DNA from: Planctomycetaceae bacterium | GTDB taxonomy: Bacteria > Planctomycetota > Planctomycetia > Pirellulales > Thermoguttaceae | NCBI GenBank assembly: GCA_031282385.1 | Contig: JAITDV010000002.1 | Coordinates: 1-7,589, forward strand | Reading direction: 5' to 3' | Length of the DNA: 7,589 nt | Shown here: in pieces, positions 5,685 through 7,589 of the stretch | Layout: the number at the start of each line of letters is the position of its first letter | Numbering within the stretch: the stretch's first letter is position 1 | The notes under the pieces: generated by a model | Told to the model about the DNA's origin: nothing | The model's input: only the letters and a program-made list of their open reading frames with translations | Database searches by the model: none | Position numbers and translations under genes: made by a program

Positions 5685-7370
5685 ATGTCTAAAACTAAAA
5701 AAATCCTTGGTATTGATCTTGGAACAACTTATTCATGTGTTGCGTGCATCAACGATTACGGACAACCGGAAGTTATCCCAAACGCAGAAGGTGAACGTAC
5801 TACACCTTCTGTTGTTTGGTTTGACGGTCAACGTGCGGTTGTTGGTCAGGAAGCAAAGGGAATGACAAGTATGTATCCTAATTCCGTATGCAGTTTTGTA
5901 AAACGCGATATGGGAAATGACAATTATGCTTTTGATGTTGACGGAGTTCAGTATGTACCTGAACATATTTCAAGTCTAATTCTACGTAAACTTGCCAAAG
6001 ATGCGTCGCAGTTTCTCGGCGAAGAAATCAAGGACGTTGTGATAACTTGTCCTGCCTACTTTTTCATTAAGGAACGTGAAGCAACAAAACGCGCCGGAGA
6101 AATTGCCGGTTTGAATGTATTACGTATTATTAATGAACCAACTGCTGCGGCATTTGCTTACGGTGTTAAACCGAACGAAAATATAGAAGAACGTTTTGTT
6201 CTTGTTTATGATCTTGGCGGCGGGACATTTGATGTTACCATTGTGCGGATTTCCAAAGACGGCGTGGATGTTTTGTGTACAGACGGCGATCACCAACTCG
6301 GCGGTAAAGATTGGGATGACCGTTTGGTACAATACCTTATTAAACGTTTCAACGATGAAAGCAGACAACACGCCAAAATAGAAAATGACCCTGAATTATA
6401 TTACGATGTTTTGCAAAAAGCAGAACAATGTAAAAAACAACTATCGGACAAAAAAAATACTAAAACAACTCTTTCTTATCAAGGCGACAAAGTGCAAATT
6501 GAAACATCACGTGAACAATTTGAACAATTGACAGAAGATTTATTAGATCGAACTATTACTTTAACAAACAACGTTCTTGCTGTTGCACGGCAAAAAGGTT
6601 GTACGAAATTCGATCAGTTAATTCTTGTTGGCGGTTCGTCCCGTATGCCGCAAGTTGCCAATAAATTACGAAAGAAATTTTCAATTGAGCCGCAAATTTT
6701 TGAACCTGATGAAGCAGTTGCCAAAGGCGCAGCAATTATCGGTAACAATATTTTTGTCCAACATCTTATTGATGAAAAACTGAAACGGCGTTCCTCTAAA
6801 CTGACAGTTGAAACTGCTTCACCGGAAGAATTAGAAGTTGCATCGAAACAAGTTGCCGACGAAAACAATTATACTCTTGAGGTTGTTACAAACGCGACAA
6901 AAAGGGCAAAAAATGTGTCTAGTAAAACATTCGGTATTACTGTTCTCGATGGTTACGACGCCAAAGGACAACCGTTGCTTTCCGTTTCAAATTTAATTTA
7001 TCGTAATACTCCGCTTCCTGCAGAACGTTCCGAACAATACGCAACAATCGCCGATAAACAACAAATTGTTGTAGTGGAGCTTGTAGAAAATATGAGCGAT
7101 GCTCCATTGCCGGGTCAACCGGAACCTGTTGTTAATCTTGACAGTACAGAATCGCTTTGGAACGGAGAATTGCCGGTTAAACCCAATCTGCCGAAGTATT
7201 CGCCAATTGATGTTACGTTCCGCATCGATGAGAATGGACGCTTAACCTTGATCGCCTACGATCCGGCAAGCAACGGAAAATTAGAAAAAACAATTCCCGA
7301 ACAAAACGCCGACACACAAGCTAACATGGAAAAAGTTACTCTTCTTTCCAGAGCATTAATCATCGAATAA
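5685..7370 (+). CDS. Hsp70/DnaK-type protein lacking the C-terminal lid
   Basis: This is a cytoplasmic ATP-dependent chaperone-like protein of 561 residues, against about 610-640 for DnaK. The ATPase domain is intact: GIDLGTTYS (9-17) is phosphate motif 1, NEPTAAAFAYG and VYDLGGGTFD (174-183) form the connecting and phosphate 2 segments, and LILVGGSSRMP (312-322) is the adenosine motif. After GAAIIGNN the canonical hydrophobic linker (DVLLLDVTPLSLG in DnaK) is absent. A charged stretch of about 60 residues ends in NVSSKTFGITVLDG near 410-422. A beta substrate-binding domain is recognisable (NTPLPAERSEQ and PIDVTFRIDENGRLTLIAYD) but contains an extra Pro-rich loop. The alpha-helical lid and EEVD-like tail are missing, so it is probably a specialised paralogue rather than the housekeeping DnaK; hence no symbol is given. 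No grpE or dnaJ is adjacent. The start is placed by the N-terminal motif; there is no clear Shine-Dalgarno. Confidence 0.92.
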   Translation: MSKTKKILGIDLGTTYSCVACINDYGQPEVIPNAEGERTTPSVVWFDGQRAVVGQEAKGMTSMYPNSVCSFVKRDMGNDNYAFDVDGVQYVPEHISSLILRKLAKDASQFLGEEIKDVVITCPAYFFIKEREATKRAGEIAGLNVLRIINEPTAAAFAYGVKPNENIEERFVLVYDLGGGTFDVTIVRISKDGVDVLCTDGDHQLGGKDWDDRLVQYLIKRFNDESRQHAKIENDPELYYDVLQKAEQCKKQLSDKKNTKTTLSYQGDKVQIETSREQFEQLTEDLLDRTITLTNNVLAVARQKGCTKFDQLILVGGSSRMPQVANKLRKKFSIEPQIFEPDEAVAKGAAIIGNNIFVQHLIDEKLKRRSSKLTVETASPEELEVASKQVADENNYTLEVVTNATKRAKNVSSKTFGITVLDGYDAKGQPLLSVSNLIYRNTPLPAERSEQYATIADKQQIVVVELVENMSDAPLPGQPEPVVNLDSTESLWNGELPVKPNLPKYSPIDVTFRIDENGRLTLIAYDPASNGKLEKTIPEQNADTQANMEKVTLLSRALIIE

Positions 7371-7476
7371 TTTTTGTTACGTTAAATTGAGTTTTGACAC
7401 AGCCCCACGCTAATAATTCAAGACCTTCAACCTTATTGCTCACAACACAACACAAAAAAATCCACTGAATAGATAC
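7371..7476. other. short non-coding spacer after the Hsp70 gene
   Basis: The spacer is AT-rich and contains an ACAACACAACAC run near 7443-7453. I see no stem-loop followed by a T run, and no reading frame. Confidence 0.5.
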
Positions 7477-7589
7477 TAAACCTTTTCTCTAACCTAAAAA
7501 TACATCAACGCAACAAAAAAACTACAACAAAAAACCGCCTTTAACTCCTCCGAGACCACCCCTAACCCCTCCGAAGGAGGGGAATAAGA
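7477..7589 (-). mobile_element. MITE-like element, copy D (reverse orientation, runs off window)
   Basis: The copy starts after TA (7477-7478) with AACCTTTTCTCTAACCT, one base changed from the consensus GACC. It continues as the reverse complement of the right half of copies A, B and C1: the A-rich form of the T-rich stretch, then CCGCCTTTAACTCCTCCGAG, the palindrome CCCCTCC-GAA-GGAGGGG and GAATAAGA, the start of an adjoining 27-bp unit. Its other end lies beyond the window. It faces the opposite way from A, B and C1. Confidence 0.8.

Overview
The window carries four protein genes, all on the + strand, separated by copies of one short, GC-rich, palindrome-bearing repeat family. Gene order is: replicative helicase DnaB (281-1822), a small two-helix membrane protein with a zinc-ribbon-like tail (1869-2240), a long squalene-hopene cyclase (2668-5196) and a lidless Hsp70/DnaK-type protein (5685-7370). 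The genes are moderately AT-rich. Only some starts have a clear Shine-Dalgarno sequence. A long squalene cyclase together with a short Hsp70 that has a divergent substrate-binding half would fit a low-GC Planctomycetota-like bacterium, but this is an inference from protein style, not a marker-gene result. The genes look like ordinary chromosomal housekeeping or lipid genes; no phage, plasmid or defence gene is visible.

The unusual part is the non-coding DNA. Five copies or part-copies of a miniature inverted-repeat element (called here A, B, C1, C2 and D) lie at 1-204, 2426-2576, 5269-5405, 5406-5621 and 7477-7589. The two complete copies, B and C2, start and end with the inverted repeat GACCTTTTCKCTAACCT or a variant of it, and both are bordered by a TA dinucleotide on each side. 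This is the signature of a non-autonomous element moved by a TA-targeting (IS630/Tc1-mariner-type) transposase. No transposase is encoded here. The interior carries a strong palindrome (CCCCTCC-TTC-GGAGGGG). In copies A, C1 and C2 this palindrome is embedded in a 27-bp tandem repeat present in 3, 2 and 4 units. Every intergenic gap holds a copy except the 46-bp gap between dnaB and the small membrane gene, which therefore look co-transcribed.

Region by region: 1-204 element A (left end outside the window); 205-280 short dnaB leader; 281-2240 dnaB plus the membrane zinc-ribbon gene; 2241-2667 non-coding DNA with element B in the middle and a good ribosome binding site at its end; 2668-5196 squalene-hopene cyclase; 5197-5684 elements C1 and C2 side by side, then three short direct repeats before the Hsp70 start; 5685-7370 Hsp70; 7371-7476 short non-coding spacer; 7477-7589 element D in reverse orientation, running off the window. 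The four genes belong to different processes (replication, unknown membrane role, hopanoid lipid synthesis, protein folding) and do not form one pathway.
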